In this document: positions 9,104 through 17,637 of the stretch, piece by piece
Layout: every line of letters starts with the position of its first letter
How positions within the stretch are numbered: position 1 is the stretch's first letter
Assembly: GCA_947447465.1 (NCBI GenBank)
Contig: CANFKE010000024.1
Coordinates: 1-62,554, forward strand
DNA length: 62,554 nucleotides
Source: Chitinophagaceae bacterium
GTDB lineage: Bacteria > Bacteroidota > Bacteroidia > Chitinophagales > Chitinophagaceae
Direction of reading: 5' to 3'
The notes under the pieces: model-generated
Database searches by the model: none
What the model was told of the DNA's origin: nothing
The model's input: the letters and a program-made list of their open reading frames with translations, nothing else
Made by a program: the position numbers and the translations under genes

Positions 9104-11032
9104 TTATTGTTCAGCGGAGATCAGCATCCTGCCTACAAATGAACTTCCGTCAGTGCAGTTTACTTTAATTATGTAATTACCCTCATGCAATGATGAACAA
9201 TCGGCCACCAAATTATTACCACTATAGGAGTAAGGCAAGCGGTATTGCCTGCCTAGTAGATCATAGGCTAGAATTGACGCGTCTTTGTTGTCTGCATAAG
9301 TAACAATGGTAAAATTGTTGGTTGCAGGAACCGGATATAATTTCATATGACCGTTGATCACAGGCACATTGTTCACAGAATTGTAGGTCACTGTAACACA
9401 ATTGGATTCGGAAGCGCAAAAGTTAGTTACTGCTACCAATTTATAGGTTCCGGAGGCAATAGTTGTATAACTCAGTGCAGATGAACTCGAATAAACTGTA
9501 TCGCCTGTGATGCAGTTGATCCATATGAACATGGGTATGTTCTCACCTGTTATAAAAGGCAATGCGGATACACTCAGAACGTTGCCTGTTTGAGTAATGG
9601 TCAATGTAGGGCAAATGGTATCAAACTTCTCAATAAATCCGTTATTATCGGGTACGAACCCATGTATGAGCGAGTCGTATTCAGGATTAAACCGCGTTTG
9701 ATGTGTAAAAGTACCGCAGAAGTACAGGCTGTTATTTTTATCCACTACAATGTTGTTGGTATATGCATTGCCCATACCACGTGCCCACTGAAAATTCCCG
9801 TTAGAGTCCAACTTGTCAACAAAAAAACCATAAGATACCCCCAGATATGGCGGGTTGTAATATACTGTACCGGGGTCAAAATCCAATCCCGGATTTGCAT
9901 ACATCCCCACCCTATATACAGCATTCATCTTATCATGAATAATTCCTGTAGGTTCAGCTAAAAAGCCTGAGGGAGGATCAGCATAAAACTTCCCCCATAT
10001 CAGATGACCTGAACTATCCAACTTCAAAGTAAACATTCCCTCACCTGGAAAAGACAAGGTCCCCGGTCCGGGATCAAAATCTCCCGCAAGGTGCAGATAG
10101 CCTGCAACTGCAATATTCCCCGTCTCATCTACATCAATAGCAGTGCCGGAGACACCGCTTGCTGTCCCCATATTTTCTGCCCAGATAAAATGCCCGTTGC
10201 TGTCTAATTTTTCTACAAACAACGACCCGTTCGTGTCAGACAGATTATATATTCCTGGACCGGGGTCAAAATCGATCGTACCACCAAAATCGCCGGTGAG
10301 CAACAGGTTGCCGTTTTTATCTATAGCAATACAATTGGCAAAATTCGATGCACTACATTGTGTCGTGTCCACCCACAAAAAGTTACCATCCTTATCCAAT
10401 TTGAGTATAAAATTATTGACCACACCTCCGGAATATACAAAGCCGCCACTTCCTCCAGGATTGAAATCTATGGTCGTATCCAAATGTCCTGTGTAGTATA
10501 TATTTCCCATTTTGTCTATGACCATATTAGTACCCTCATACATGGACCTTGCCTTGTAAGTTTTGGCCCATAAAAAATTACCGGCAGAGTCTAACTTTTC
10601 TAAAAATATATTGGCCGATCCTTTAGAATGCATGAAGTAATAGGCAGGACCGGGATCAAAATCTAAAGAGTCAGTATAATAGCCACTGACAATGACATTC
10701 TTATTATAATCGGTCTTCACACATATTGCCTGGCCCTGACCACCGGTTGCCCCTAAAGGCAATACTTTTAGCAGATCACCATTGTTATCATACTTGGCTA
10801 TATACGCATCGAATACTCCTGTTGATGACTTTGTGATCGACGCACCACCCCAATAATTATTGAAATTTACAGTCCCCATAAAATATCCGCACGAATACAG
10901 GTTCTCTGATGAGTCCAAACAAATACCATACACTGATGCTTTTCCAAAATAATGCGCCCAGCTATAATGTTGTGCATTACTACATATTGCGTTGAGCAAT
11001 AAGAAAACAGAGAGTATAAGAGACCTGATCAT
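9104..11032 (-). CDS. Secreted beta-propeller (SBBP-type) protein with T9SS type A sorting domain
   Basis: The 642-residue product starts MIRSLILSVFLLLNAICSNAQ, a clean signal peptide. An in-frame ATG 51 bp upstream (11083) lies inside the promoter -7 element and is therefore unlikely to be used. The body consists of blades of about 50 residues with the recurring pattern KLD-x-x-GNFLWA and 'GNIYYTG...DFNPG', typical of SBBP/NHL-like propeller repeats. 'VPVINGHMKLYPVPATNNFTI' begins a C-terminal sorting domain of about 80 residues, ending GNYIIKV...GRMLISAEQ. It is probably exported by T9SS to the surface or medium; ligand unknown. Confidence 0.88.
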   Translation of the reverse strand: MIRSLILSVFLLLNAICSNAQHYSWAHYFGKASVYGICLDSSENLYSCGYFMGTVNFNNYWGGASITKSSTGVFDAYIAKYDNNGDLLKVLPLGATGGQGQAICVKTDYNKNVIVSGYYTDSLDFDPGPAYYFMHSKGSANIFLEKLDSAGNFLWAKTYKARSMYEGTNMVIDKMGNIYYTGHLDTTIDFNPGGSGGFVYSGGVVNNFILKLDKDGNFLWVDTTQCSASNFANCIAIDKNGNLLLTGDFGGTIDFDPGPGIYNLSDTNGSLFVEKLDSNGHFIWAENMGTASGVSGTAIDVDETGNIAVAGYLHLAGDFDPGPGTLSFPGEGMFTLKLDSSGHLIWGKFYADPPSGFLAEPTGIIHDKMNAVYRVGMYANPGLDFDPGTVYYNPPYLGVSYGFFVDKLDSNGNFQWARGMGNAYTNNIVVDKNNSLYFCGTFTHQTRFNPEYDSLIHGFVPDNNGFIEKFDTICPTLTITQTGNVLSVSALPFITGENIPMFIWINCITGDTVYSSSSALSYTTIASGTYKLVAVTNFCASESNCVTVTYNSVNNVPVINGHMKLYPVPATNNFTIVTYADNKDASILAYDLLGRQYRLPYSYSGNNLVADCSSLHEGNYIIKVNCTDGSSFVGRMLISAEQ

Positions 11033-11080
11033 AATGGATGATTTGGGGATTAATGATCTATGATGACACACTTTACACTT

Positions 11081-11112
11081 CAAATATAACTATAATTTGA
11101 CTTTTTGACAAT
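11081..11112 (-). promoter_or_regulatory. Bacteroidota-type promoter of the propeller gene
   Basis: Read on the minus strand, ATTG is followed by exactly 20 nt and then TATATTTG, matching the Bacteroidota sigma consensus TTTG-N19-21-TAnnTTTG except at one base. The -7 element overlaps the upstream ATG at 11083, which decides the start of the downstream gene in favour of 11032. Confidence 0.7.
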
Positions 11113-11275
11113 AGATACTATTATTACATGTATAATGACAGAGGAGCAGCATAATGTGATAGGGGCTATTTTCGTAGTCATGCAAACAACCGTTAACCTG
11201 GCATTTTACAATCAGCATACATCACCCGCAACTTCTACCCCATTTCTCTATCTTTACCTGATACTCAATAATAAG

Positions 11276-12046
11276 ATGAAAAAGTATCTTGTACTTATTG
11301 CGATCCTTTTCAGCACTTCTCTAACGGGATACTGTCAGAACAATAGTTCGGCAGCAATGCAACAGCAAAAGGTCATACAAAAATTCATTGCTATGGTTGC
11401 GCATCAACAGGTAGCCAAGTTGGCTGCACTTACGCAATACCCGCTCCGTCGCCAATACCCGCTACCGGCTATCAAGAACAAGGAAGATATGATAAAGCGG
11501 TATAAGGAAGTGTTTGATGACAGTATCGTTAAAGCCATCACTACATCAGACCCTAAGAATGACTGGTCGGAAGTTGGGTGGAGAGGCATCATGCTATTTA
11601 ATGGAGATATATGGCTGGATGATAAAGGCCGCCTAATTACGGTCAACTACCAGAATAAAGGGGAACGAATAAAAAGAGAGCAGATAATAGCCGCAGAACG
11701 GATGAAGCTGCATGTATCTCTACGCCAATATATACGACCTGTACTGATATTGGAGACTAAAAAATACAGGATACGAATAGATGAAATGGCTGAAGGTGAA
11801 TACCGGTATGCATCATGGCCATTAACAGCAAAGGCAGGCGATAAACCGGAGCTGATCATCAACAAAGGACAACTTGATTTTGATGGCACAGGTGGTAACC
11901 ATTCCTATAAATTCACGAATGCAGGCTATACCTATGAATGCTATGTAGATGAAATGGGCGCAACGACCTTTAAGCCTGCCGAGCTTACCATATTTAACGG
12001 CGACAAGCAGATACTGAAGCAACAAGGAAAGGTGCTGATACCATGA
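11276..12046 (+). CDS. Secreted hypothetical protein, NTF2/SnoaL-like N-terminal half possible
   Basis: The 256-residue protein starts MKKYLVLIAILFSTSLTGYCQ, a typical signal peptide ending in Q. The frame is open upstream to 11105, but that part does not look coding. After cleavage, residues 30-120 (helical VIQKFIAMVAHQQVAKLAALT, then a region with DDSIVKAIT and GDIWLDDKGRLITVNY) have the shape of an NTF2/SnoaL-like alpha+beta domain. This is pattern impression only. Residues 140-256 are beta-rich. No catalytic motif was seen and the family is not recognised. It follows a divergent gene and precedes a flavin monooxygenase by about 90 bp. Confidence 0.75.
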   Translation: MKKYLVLIAILFSTSLTGYCQNNSSAAMQQQKVIQKFIAMVAHQQVAKLAALTQYPLRRQYPLPAIKNKEDMIKRYKEVFDDSIVKAITTSDPKNDWSEVGWRGIMLFNGDIWLDDKGRLITVNYQNKGERIKREQIIAAERMKLHVSLRQYIRPVLILETKKYRIRIDEMAEGEYRYASWPLTAKAGDKPELIINKGQLDFDGTGGNHSYKFTNAGYTYECYVDEMGATTFKPAELTIFNGDKQILKQQGKVLIP

Positions 12047-12138
12047 CCTTCTGCCCCCGAAAAACCGCTACGACCCAATTATTTCACAAATAAGTGAGCT
12101 TATTATTGCCTGTCACCAAAAACGAGCAACTTTGCAAT

Positions 12139-13170
12139 ATGGAATTAGGTATCAGTACATTCGGGGAAATACCCATTGAACATATCTCAGGCGGAGCTGT
12201 AAACGCACAAAAAAGAATAGCGGAGCTCATACAAGAAGCTATTTTGGCCGATGAAACAGGCATTGATGTATATGCATTGGGGGAGCATCACCGCCCTGAC
12301 TATGTAATTTCATCACCCGAAATGGTACTAGCCGCAGTAGCTGCTGTGACCAATAATATCAAGCTATCAAGCGCTGTGACCGTACTTAGTTCTGCTGACC
12401 CTGTAAGAGTGTACCAGAACTTCGCTACCCTTGACCTCATATCTAAAGGACGGGCAGAGATAATGGCGGGCAGAGGCTCATTTATAGAATCCTTCCCTTT
12501 ATTTGGTCATGACCTCAATGATTATGACGAGCTGTTTACTGAAAAACTGGAATTGCTCCTCCACATCAACCAAAATGAAATAGTCAACTCAAAAGGCAAG
12601 CACAGAGCATCTATAAACGGACGAGGTGTATATCCGCGTGCCTATCAACAGCAATTACCTGTATGGCTGGCGGTTGGCGGCACACCACAATCGGTGGTAC
12701 GTGCAGGCACGCTGAACATCCCCCTCACAATTGCTATACTTGGCGGACAACCCGCTCAATATGTACCTCTTACAGACCTGTACAGGCGGTCGGCAGCTAA
12801 GGCAGGACATGATGCGACCCAACTGCAACTGGCTATCAATCAGCATATGTACATCGCAGATGATTCAATGCAGGCAGCAGACGAATTCTGGCCGATCTAT
12901 AGCGCCGTAATGAATCGTGTAGGAAAAGAACGAGGATGGTCTCCTATGAGCAGAGAACAATTTGAATATTTACGACAGCCTGGAGGTCCGCTACTGGTAG
13001 GCACAGCTCAGGAAGTTGCAGATAAGATCATTGCCGAACATAAACTGTTCAACAATACTCGCTTTCTGGCGCAAACAATATCAGGAAATATCGCTCACGA
13101 AAAAATACTGCACTCCATAAAACTCTTCGGCACAAAAGTAGTACCGATAGTAAGATCAGCGATAAGCTAA
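12139..13170 (+). CDS. Luciferase-like (LLM class) flavin-dependent monooxygenase
   Basis: This 343-residue protein starts MELGISTFGEIPIEH. A GTG at 12094 would add 15 residues that fit no part of the family. The family fold is the bacterial-luciferase TIM barrel: strand 1 'ELGISTFGE', 'DVYALGEHHRPDYVISSPEMVLAAVAAVTNNIKLSSAVTVLSSADPVR'-type signature split here into ALGEHH, VTNNIKLSSAVTVLSS and DPVRVYQNFATLD, then 'GRAEIMAGRGSFIESFPLFG' and 'LPVWLAVGGTPQS'. It is expected to use reduced FMN (F420 is less likely in this phylum) for oxidation of an unknown substrate in the cytoplasm. The length matches the family. Confidence 0.9.
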   Translation: MELGISTFGEIPIEHISGGAVNAQKRIAELIQEAILADETGIDVYALGEHHRPDYVISSPEMVLAAVAAVTNNIKLSSAVTVLSSADPVRVYQNFATLDLISKGRAEIMAGRGSFIESFPLFGHDLNDYDELFTEKLELLLHINQNEIVNSKGKHRASINGRGVYPRAYQQQLPVWLAVGGTPQSVVRAGTLNIPLTIAILGGQPAQYVPLTDLYRRSAAKAGHDATQLQLAINQHMYIADDSMQAADEFWPIYSAVMNRVGKERGWSPMSREQFEYLRQPGGPLLVGTAQEVADKIIAEHKLFNNTRFLAQTISGNIAHEKILHSIKLFGTKVVPIVRSAIS

Positions 13171-13265
13171 TAAATGGGCTCAATTAGATGACCAAGTTCA
13201 TGCTTATGATTGACCAACGTTAGCAACAGGCCGCTATAGAATGATGACATTTGATAAAAAATGCC

Positions 13266-13484
13266 ATGGAAATTCTATTTGCTACCGGTGATAAAGTAAG
13301 ACTTATATCAGGCGGGCCTGAAATGACCATAAGAGGAAGACACTTTGATGTACTGGCCAACGAGTATAAAGAAGATATGTATGACTGCATTTGGTTCGAT
13401 AAAGATAGTCATGGTAAAGAAGAGGCACATTATTGTCCGTTCTATAAAGGAGAACTGGTGAGGGTAATAACGGATAACAAATGA
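13266..13484 (+). CDS. YodC-like small protein (DUF2158)
   Basis: This 72-residue protein begins MEILFATGDKVRLISGGPEM. The pattern F-x-x-GD-x-V-x-L-x-SGGP-x-MT is the hallmark of DUF2158/YodC proteins, which form a small beta-barrel; function is unknown. The ATG at 13266 is preferred over a TTG at 13251. Its stop overlaps the start of the next gene by 4 bp (ATGA), so the two are translationally coupled. Confidence 0.8.
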   Translation: MEILFATGDKVRLISGGPEMTIRGRHFDVLANEYKEDMYDCIWFDKDSHGKEEAHYCPFYKGELVRVITDNK

Positions 13485-14230
13485 ATGGGATAGACCAGAG
13501 TTTCACACCGGTAAGCTCAAAGCAGGAAATGACCTTTCTCGAAGGCCCACATTCGAGATGGAGGGAATTGAAATTTGTTTATGGTGTGCTTAAAGAGTTC
13601 ATCTACGGATTTCGCAAACTACATTTCCTCGGGCCATGTGTTACCGTCTTCGGATCTGCCAGATTTAAGGAAAATCATCCCTATTATGAATTGGCCCGGG
13701 AATTAGGCAAGGAGGTAGTCAAATTGGGCTTTACGGTCATTACCGGCGGAGGTCCGGGCATAATGGAAGCTGCTAACAGAGGTGCCAAAGAAGGTGGAGG
13801 ACGATCGATAGGCTGTAATATCATCTTACCTAACGAACAACAACCGAACAAATATCTGGATAGCTGGGTAAGCATTCGGTACTTCTTTATCAGAAAAGTA
13901 CTGCTCACCAAATACTCTTATGCATTTGTGGTTATGCCAGGCGGCTATGGCACTATGGATGAATTTTTTGAAGCCATAACCCTCATACAAACAGGTAAAA
14001 CACCGAGATTCCCTGTAGTATTGATGGGCAAGGAATACCACACAGAGTTATACCGATATATCAGGAAAATGGTCGAAGAAAAAACGATCAGCCCTGAAGA
14101 CGAACAACTGTTTATATTTACAGATTCTGTTGCCGAGGCAATAGACCATATCAACAGGTTTGCAGTACAAGGATTCGGATTAAAAAAGAAAAAGATCAAA
14201 CCATCTTTCCTGCTTTGGGAATCAAAATAA
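13481..14230 (+). CDS. LOG-family Rossmann protein (TIGR00730; nucleoside 5'-monophosphate phosphoribohydrolase-like)
   Basis: The 249-residue protein has both signature motifs of the LONELY GUY/lysine-decarboxylase-like family: GGGPGIMEAANRGA (about 89-102) and PGGYGTMDEFFE (153-164). The second holds the catalytic Arg/Glu region of cytokinin riboside 5'-monophosphate phosphoribohydrolases. It probably hydrolyses a nucleoside monophosphate to base and ribose 5-phosphate in the cytoplasm; the physiological substrate in bacteria is often unclear. Compared with short LOG proteins, an N-terminal extension of about 50 residues precedes the Rossmann core. It overlaps the YodC-like gene by 4 bp, and the next gene starts 4 bp after its stop. 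Confidence 0.9.
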   Translation: MNGIDQSFTPVSSKQEMTFLEGPHSRWRELKFVYGVLKEFIYGFRKLHFLGPCVTVFGSARFKENHPYYELARELGKEVVKLGFTVITGGGPGIMEAANRGAKEGGGRSIGCNIILPNEQQPNKYLDSWVSIRYFFIRKVLLTKYSYAFVVMPGGYGTMDEFFEAITLIQTGKTPRFPVVLMGKEYHTELYRYIRKMVEEKTISPEDEQLFIFTDSVAEAIDHINRFAVQGFGLKKKKIKPSFLLWESK

Positions 14231-14234
14231 GACC

Positions 14235-14759
14235 ATGAAAACAAACCAATTATTTTTCTGCTGTTTCCTGTTATCGGCTTGCATACTAGCATTTCCTGTC
14301 ACTGCAAAGACATTGCACAACAAACGTTATAAATTCGCCATTTCTATACCCGACAAAATGGTGAGAATAGATGACAGCACAGATACTATTTACCAACAAC
14401 TCTACTACGACACCAGTATTGGAATTGTCTTCATCATATCTGGTCGCGAAAGTAAATTCAAATCGGTTACAGACTATATAGACTGCAGCAGAGAAGGCTT
14501 GGAACAGGCAATGAAAACTAATTATGGTGATTCACTTCTCACTATGACCAGCTGTAATCATTCTCCCTATTACCCGGACAAAACAACAGAATTGCACTTT
14601 ATAGTAACAGTACTTCCATTTGGCTTCGACAGGTATGTTGTTTACTTTATTCATCATAGACATAAAGACCTGCAATTATCATTCACTTATAAGAAGGAGA
14701 ATGAAAAAGCAAGTCTTGCAGATATCGACAGGATCATGCGCACACTAAAGTTGAAATGA
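14235..14759 (+). CDS. Secreted hypothetical protein
   Basis: The 174-residue protein has a signal peptide (MKTNQLFFCCFLLSACILAFPVTA). 'KRYKFAISIPDKMVRIDD', 'IGIVFIISGRES' and a final 'LADIDRIMRTLKL' helix suggest a PsbP/Mog1-like or DUF-type beta-sheet fold, as found in many small periplasmic Bacteroidota proteins. It starts 4 bp after the LOG gene, so the two are probably co-transcribed. No catalytic residues were recognised. Confidence 0.75.
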   Translation: MKTNQLFFCCFLLSACILAFPVTAKTLHNKRYKFAISIPDKMVRIDDSTDTIYQQLYYDTSIGIVFIISGRESKFKSVTDYIDCSREGLEQAMKTNYGDSLLTMTSCNHSPYYPDKTTELHFIVTVLPFGFDRYVVYFIHHRHKDLQLSFTYKKENEKASLADIDRIMRTLKLK

Positions 14760-14765
14760 TGCTGA

Positions 14766-16058
14766 TCAAAGTCCTGCAATCATTCTGCCAAATCGTTGAT
14801 GGTAAGCTTTCTCCAATTGTTCATGATGCGATGGGTGCGCTATACTGATAAGTAATCGCGCCCTTTGTTCCAGGTTTTTTCCATATAGGTTAACAATACC
14901 ATATTCTGTTGCCACGTAATGAATATGACCTCTGGTAGTAACAACACCCGCACCTTCATTCAAATGCGGCACTATTCGGGATATGCCCTTACCTGTTACT
15001 GAAGGAATAGCAATGATGGGCTTACCACCTTCTGATAAGGCTGCACCTCTCATAAAATCCATTTGTCCGCCTATACCCGAAAACTGAAATGTACCTATAG
15101 AGTCTGCACATACCTGTCCGGTAAGGTCTATTTCTATAGCACTGTTGATAGCCACTACCTTAGGATTCTTCCTGATAATGCTCACATCATTGACATAGGC
15201 TACATCCATACAGTTGACGTATGGATTATTGTCTATGAAGTCATATACCTTTCTTGTTCCTAACACAAAAGAACTGACGATCTTTCCTCTGGCTACTTTT
15301 TTCAGCGAGTTGGTTATTGCACCCTTTTCTACAAGAGATACAACTCCGTCTGAGAACATCTCAGTGTGCACCCCAAGATCTTTATGATCACCCAGATAGC
15401 TAAGTATCGCATTCGGGATGGTGCCGATTCCCATTTGCAAAGTAGCACCATCCTCTATGATGGCAGCTACCTGCCTACCTATCTGCTCTGCTACCGGATC
15501 GGTCTTTCCTGCATAGTTCACCTCTACCAGTTCTGTATCTTCCCATGTCATGGCATCAAAACGAGACATATGAATAAAGCCATCGCCTAATACTCGTGGC
15601 ATTCGCGGGTTCACCTGCGCTATGATCTTCCTCGCATTTCTGGCAGCACTGATAGCTACATCTGCAGATGTACCCAAGGTACAATATCCATGTGCATCGG
15701 GTGGAGACACCTGCAGCATGGCCACATCAATAGGCAGATACCCTTCATTGAATAGCTTAGGGATCTCGCTCAGGAAGACAGGTATATATCCTCCATGATC
15801 CGAATTGGCCCACACCCTTGTATTATCTGAAACAAATAAAGAGTTGAGATAAAAACTCTTCAATATCTCCGGGTGATTCCAATCGATAGCACCATATGTA
15901 CTGATGGCCGTCAACTCTACATTACTCAACTCCCCCGCTCTTGCCAGCAACGCCTCTATCAATTTTACCGGTGTAGCAGCACTACCGTGTATGAACACTC
16001 TGTTGCCACTCTCAATGATCTTTACTGCTTCCGCTGCACTTATATATCCTGTACTCAT
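14766..16058 (-). CDS. Acetyl-CoA hydrolase/transferase family protein (4-hydroxybutyrate CoA-transferase-like)
   Basis: The 430-residue, full-length protein has an N-terminal 'GNRVFIHGSAATPVKLIEAL', a central QMGIGTIPNAI motif (208-218), HTEMFSDG (231-238) with E233 in the position of the catalytic glutamate that forms the CoA thioester, and the C-terminal 'GIGGQMDFMRGA' oxyanion motif. The family transfers CoA between acyl groups or hydrolyses acetyl-CoA in the cytoplasm; the acyl donor cannot be assigned from sequence. It starts 45 bp downstream of the metallo-hydrolase gene on the same strand, so they could form an operon. It converges on the + strand gene ending at 14759. Confidence 0.9.
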   Translation of the reverse strand: MSTGYISAAEAVKIIESGNRVFIHGSAATPVKLIEALLARAGELSNVELTAISTYGAIDWNHPEILKSFYLNSLFVSDNTRVWANSDHGGYIPVFLSEIPKLFNEGYLPIDVAMLQVSPPDAHGYCTLGTSADVAISAARNARKIIAQVNPRMPRVLGDGFIHMSRFDAMTWEDTELVEVNYAGKTDPVAEQIGRQVAAIIEDGATLQMGIGTIPNAILSYLGDHKDLGVHTEMFSDGVVSLVEKGAITNSLKKVARGKIVSSFVLGTRKVYDFIDNNPYVNCMDVAYVNDVSIIRKNPKVVAINSAIEIDLTGQVCADSIGTFQFSGIGGQMDFMRGAALSEGGKPIIAIPSVTGKGISRIVPHLNEGAGVVTTRGHIHYVATEYGIVNLYGKNLEQRARLLISIAHPSHHEQLEKAYHQRFGRMIAGL

Positions 16059-16103
16059 TAATGATCTAAATTTTAAAACTCCTTATATCACCGAAACAAT
16101 TAC

Positions 16104-17516
16104 TCAATCTACATCTCCGAGTCCTATAGTTTCATGCAGGATCGGGATGTACACATCTCTGAACCCTTTTTTGATCAACCGCTGACGGAATTTTTCCTGC
16201 GCTTCATAATCGCCGTGAACAAGGAATAATTTATTGACCAGAGCAGGATCCTGACAAGAAAGCCATTGACACATATCTTCATAATCTCCGTGTGCACTAA
16301 GACTGGTTATTTCCTCTATCCTCGCCTTCACCTTGAACTCTTTACCAAATATCCTTACCATATCCGGCTTCAGTTTCAACCTGCCACCTAATGACAATGG
16401 CTCACAGTAGCCTGTCAGCAAGATCGTATTTTTAGCATCGCCAACATTATTGGCAATATGGTGCTTTACCCTTCCCGCCTCTGCCATACCTGATGCCGAT
16501 ATGATAACACAAGGCTCATCTGAATCATTCAATGCTATAGAATCCTGAACCTTATCCACATACTTTAGTCCTTTGAAGGCAAATATATCCTCATCATCCT
16601 TCAACAGTTTTCTAACATGATTATTATAACTGTCAGGATACTTTTTAACTGTCTCCGTTATTTTTATTGAAAGCGGACTATCTACATAGTAATTGAGTGG
16701 TGGCAGTCGCCCCTGCAGTTCCAGTTGATTCAATATGAACAGAAGTTCTTGCGTACGAGCCATGCTGAATGCTGGTACTATCAGTTTACCTCTACCCTTC
16801 AAACAGGTATCAACTATAACTTTCAGGAATGCTTCATTAGACACTTTAGACTCATCATGCAACCTATCTCCATAGGTTGATTCCATTATGATATAATCTG
16901 CCTGAGGAAAGACCTCAGGTGATTTTAGTATCATATCTCTATACCTGCCAATATCACCGCTGAAAGTAAGATATATGTCTTTGTCATCTTCGCGGATCTT
17001 GAGATTCACTGCCGCACTTCCAAGTATGTGGCCACAATCAGTGAACAACAGTTCTACCCCATCATCAACAATAAAATGTTCATGATAAGGAATGGTCTCC
17101 AACATCGGAAAGACCATATTGGCATCATCCTCAGTATAAAGTGCCTCAACAGGCTGCTTATGATCTCTGGCCCTTACTTTATTCACATACCTTATATCGT
17201 CTTCTTGTATTCTTGCAGAGTCTATCAGTAATATCTTAGCAAGACTGGCAGTCGCAGGAGTGCAATATATCTTACCTTTGTAACCTTCTTTTACCAACTT
17301 AGGCAAAAGCCCTATATGATCAATGTGTGCGTGCGAGATGATCACATGATCTATTTCAGACGGAATAAAACCCCATTCACTATTAAGCGTTGTGGTATCC
17401 TTACCCATTCCCTGAAATAAGCCGCAATCCAAGAGTATCTTTTTGTTGGGCTTGATGTGTAATATATGCTTTGAGCCTGTTACTGTTCGAGCGGCTCCGT
17501 GAAACGTTATTTTCAT
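16104..17516 (-). CDS. Beta-CASP metallo-beta-lactamase fold hydrolase (RNA-specificity type)
   Basis: In this 470-residue protein the zinc motif HAHIDH is at 62-67 ('IISHAHIDHIGLLPKLV'), a second-site 'SGDIGRYRD' follows, 'MESTYGDRLH' is the beta-CASP-type motif, and 'SASGMAEAGRVKHHI' and 'HGDYEDM' are C-terminal motifs B/C. Proteins of this type resemble CPSF/Ysh1-like RNA nucleases and are annotated as RNA-metabolising hydrolases; the cellular substrate is unknown. A TACCTTTG -7 element lies at 17548-17541, 25 bp before the ATG. No canonical -33 element was found. Confidence 0.9.
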   Translation of the reverse strand: MKITFHGAARTVTGSKHILHIKPNKKILLDCGLFQGMGKDTTTLNSEWGFIPSEIDHVIISHAHIDHIGLLPKLVKEGYKGKIYCTPATASLAKILLIDSARIQEDDIRYVNKVRARDHKQPVEALYTEDDANMVFPMLETIPYHEHFIVDDGVELLFTDCGHILGSAAVNLKIREDDKDIYLTFSGDIGRYRDMILKSPEVFPQADYIIMESTYGDRLHDESKVSNEAFLKVIVDTCLKGRGKLIVPAFSMARTQELLFILNQLELQGRLPPLNYYVDSPLSIKITETVKKYPDSYNNHVRKLLKDDEDIFAFKGLKYVDKVQDSIALNDSDEPCVIISASGMAEAGRVKHHIANNVGDAKNTILLTGYCEPLSLGGRLKLKPDMVRIFGKEFKVKARIEEITSLSAHGDYEDMCQWLSCQDPALVNKLFLVHGDYEAQEKFRQRLIKKGFRDVYIPILHETIGLGDVD

Positions 17517-17637
17517 CGATATGAGTTGTCTTTATGGTATCAAAGGTAATAACACGAATTTACGACTTCATTAACCACAATAGCCAAAAACATGATCCTC
17601 GTCACCGCATCTATTCACAAAATAAGGTAGCCGAAAA

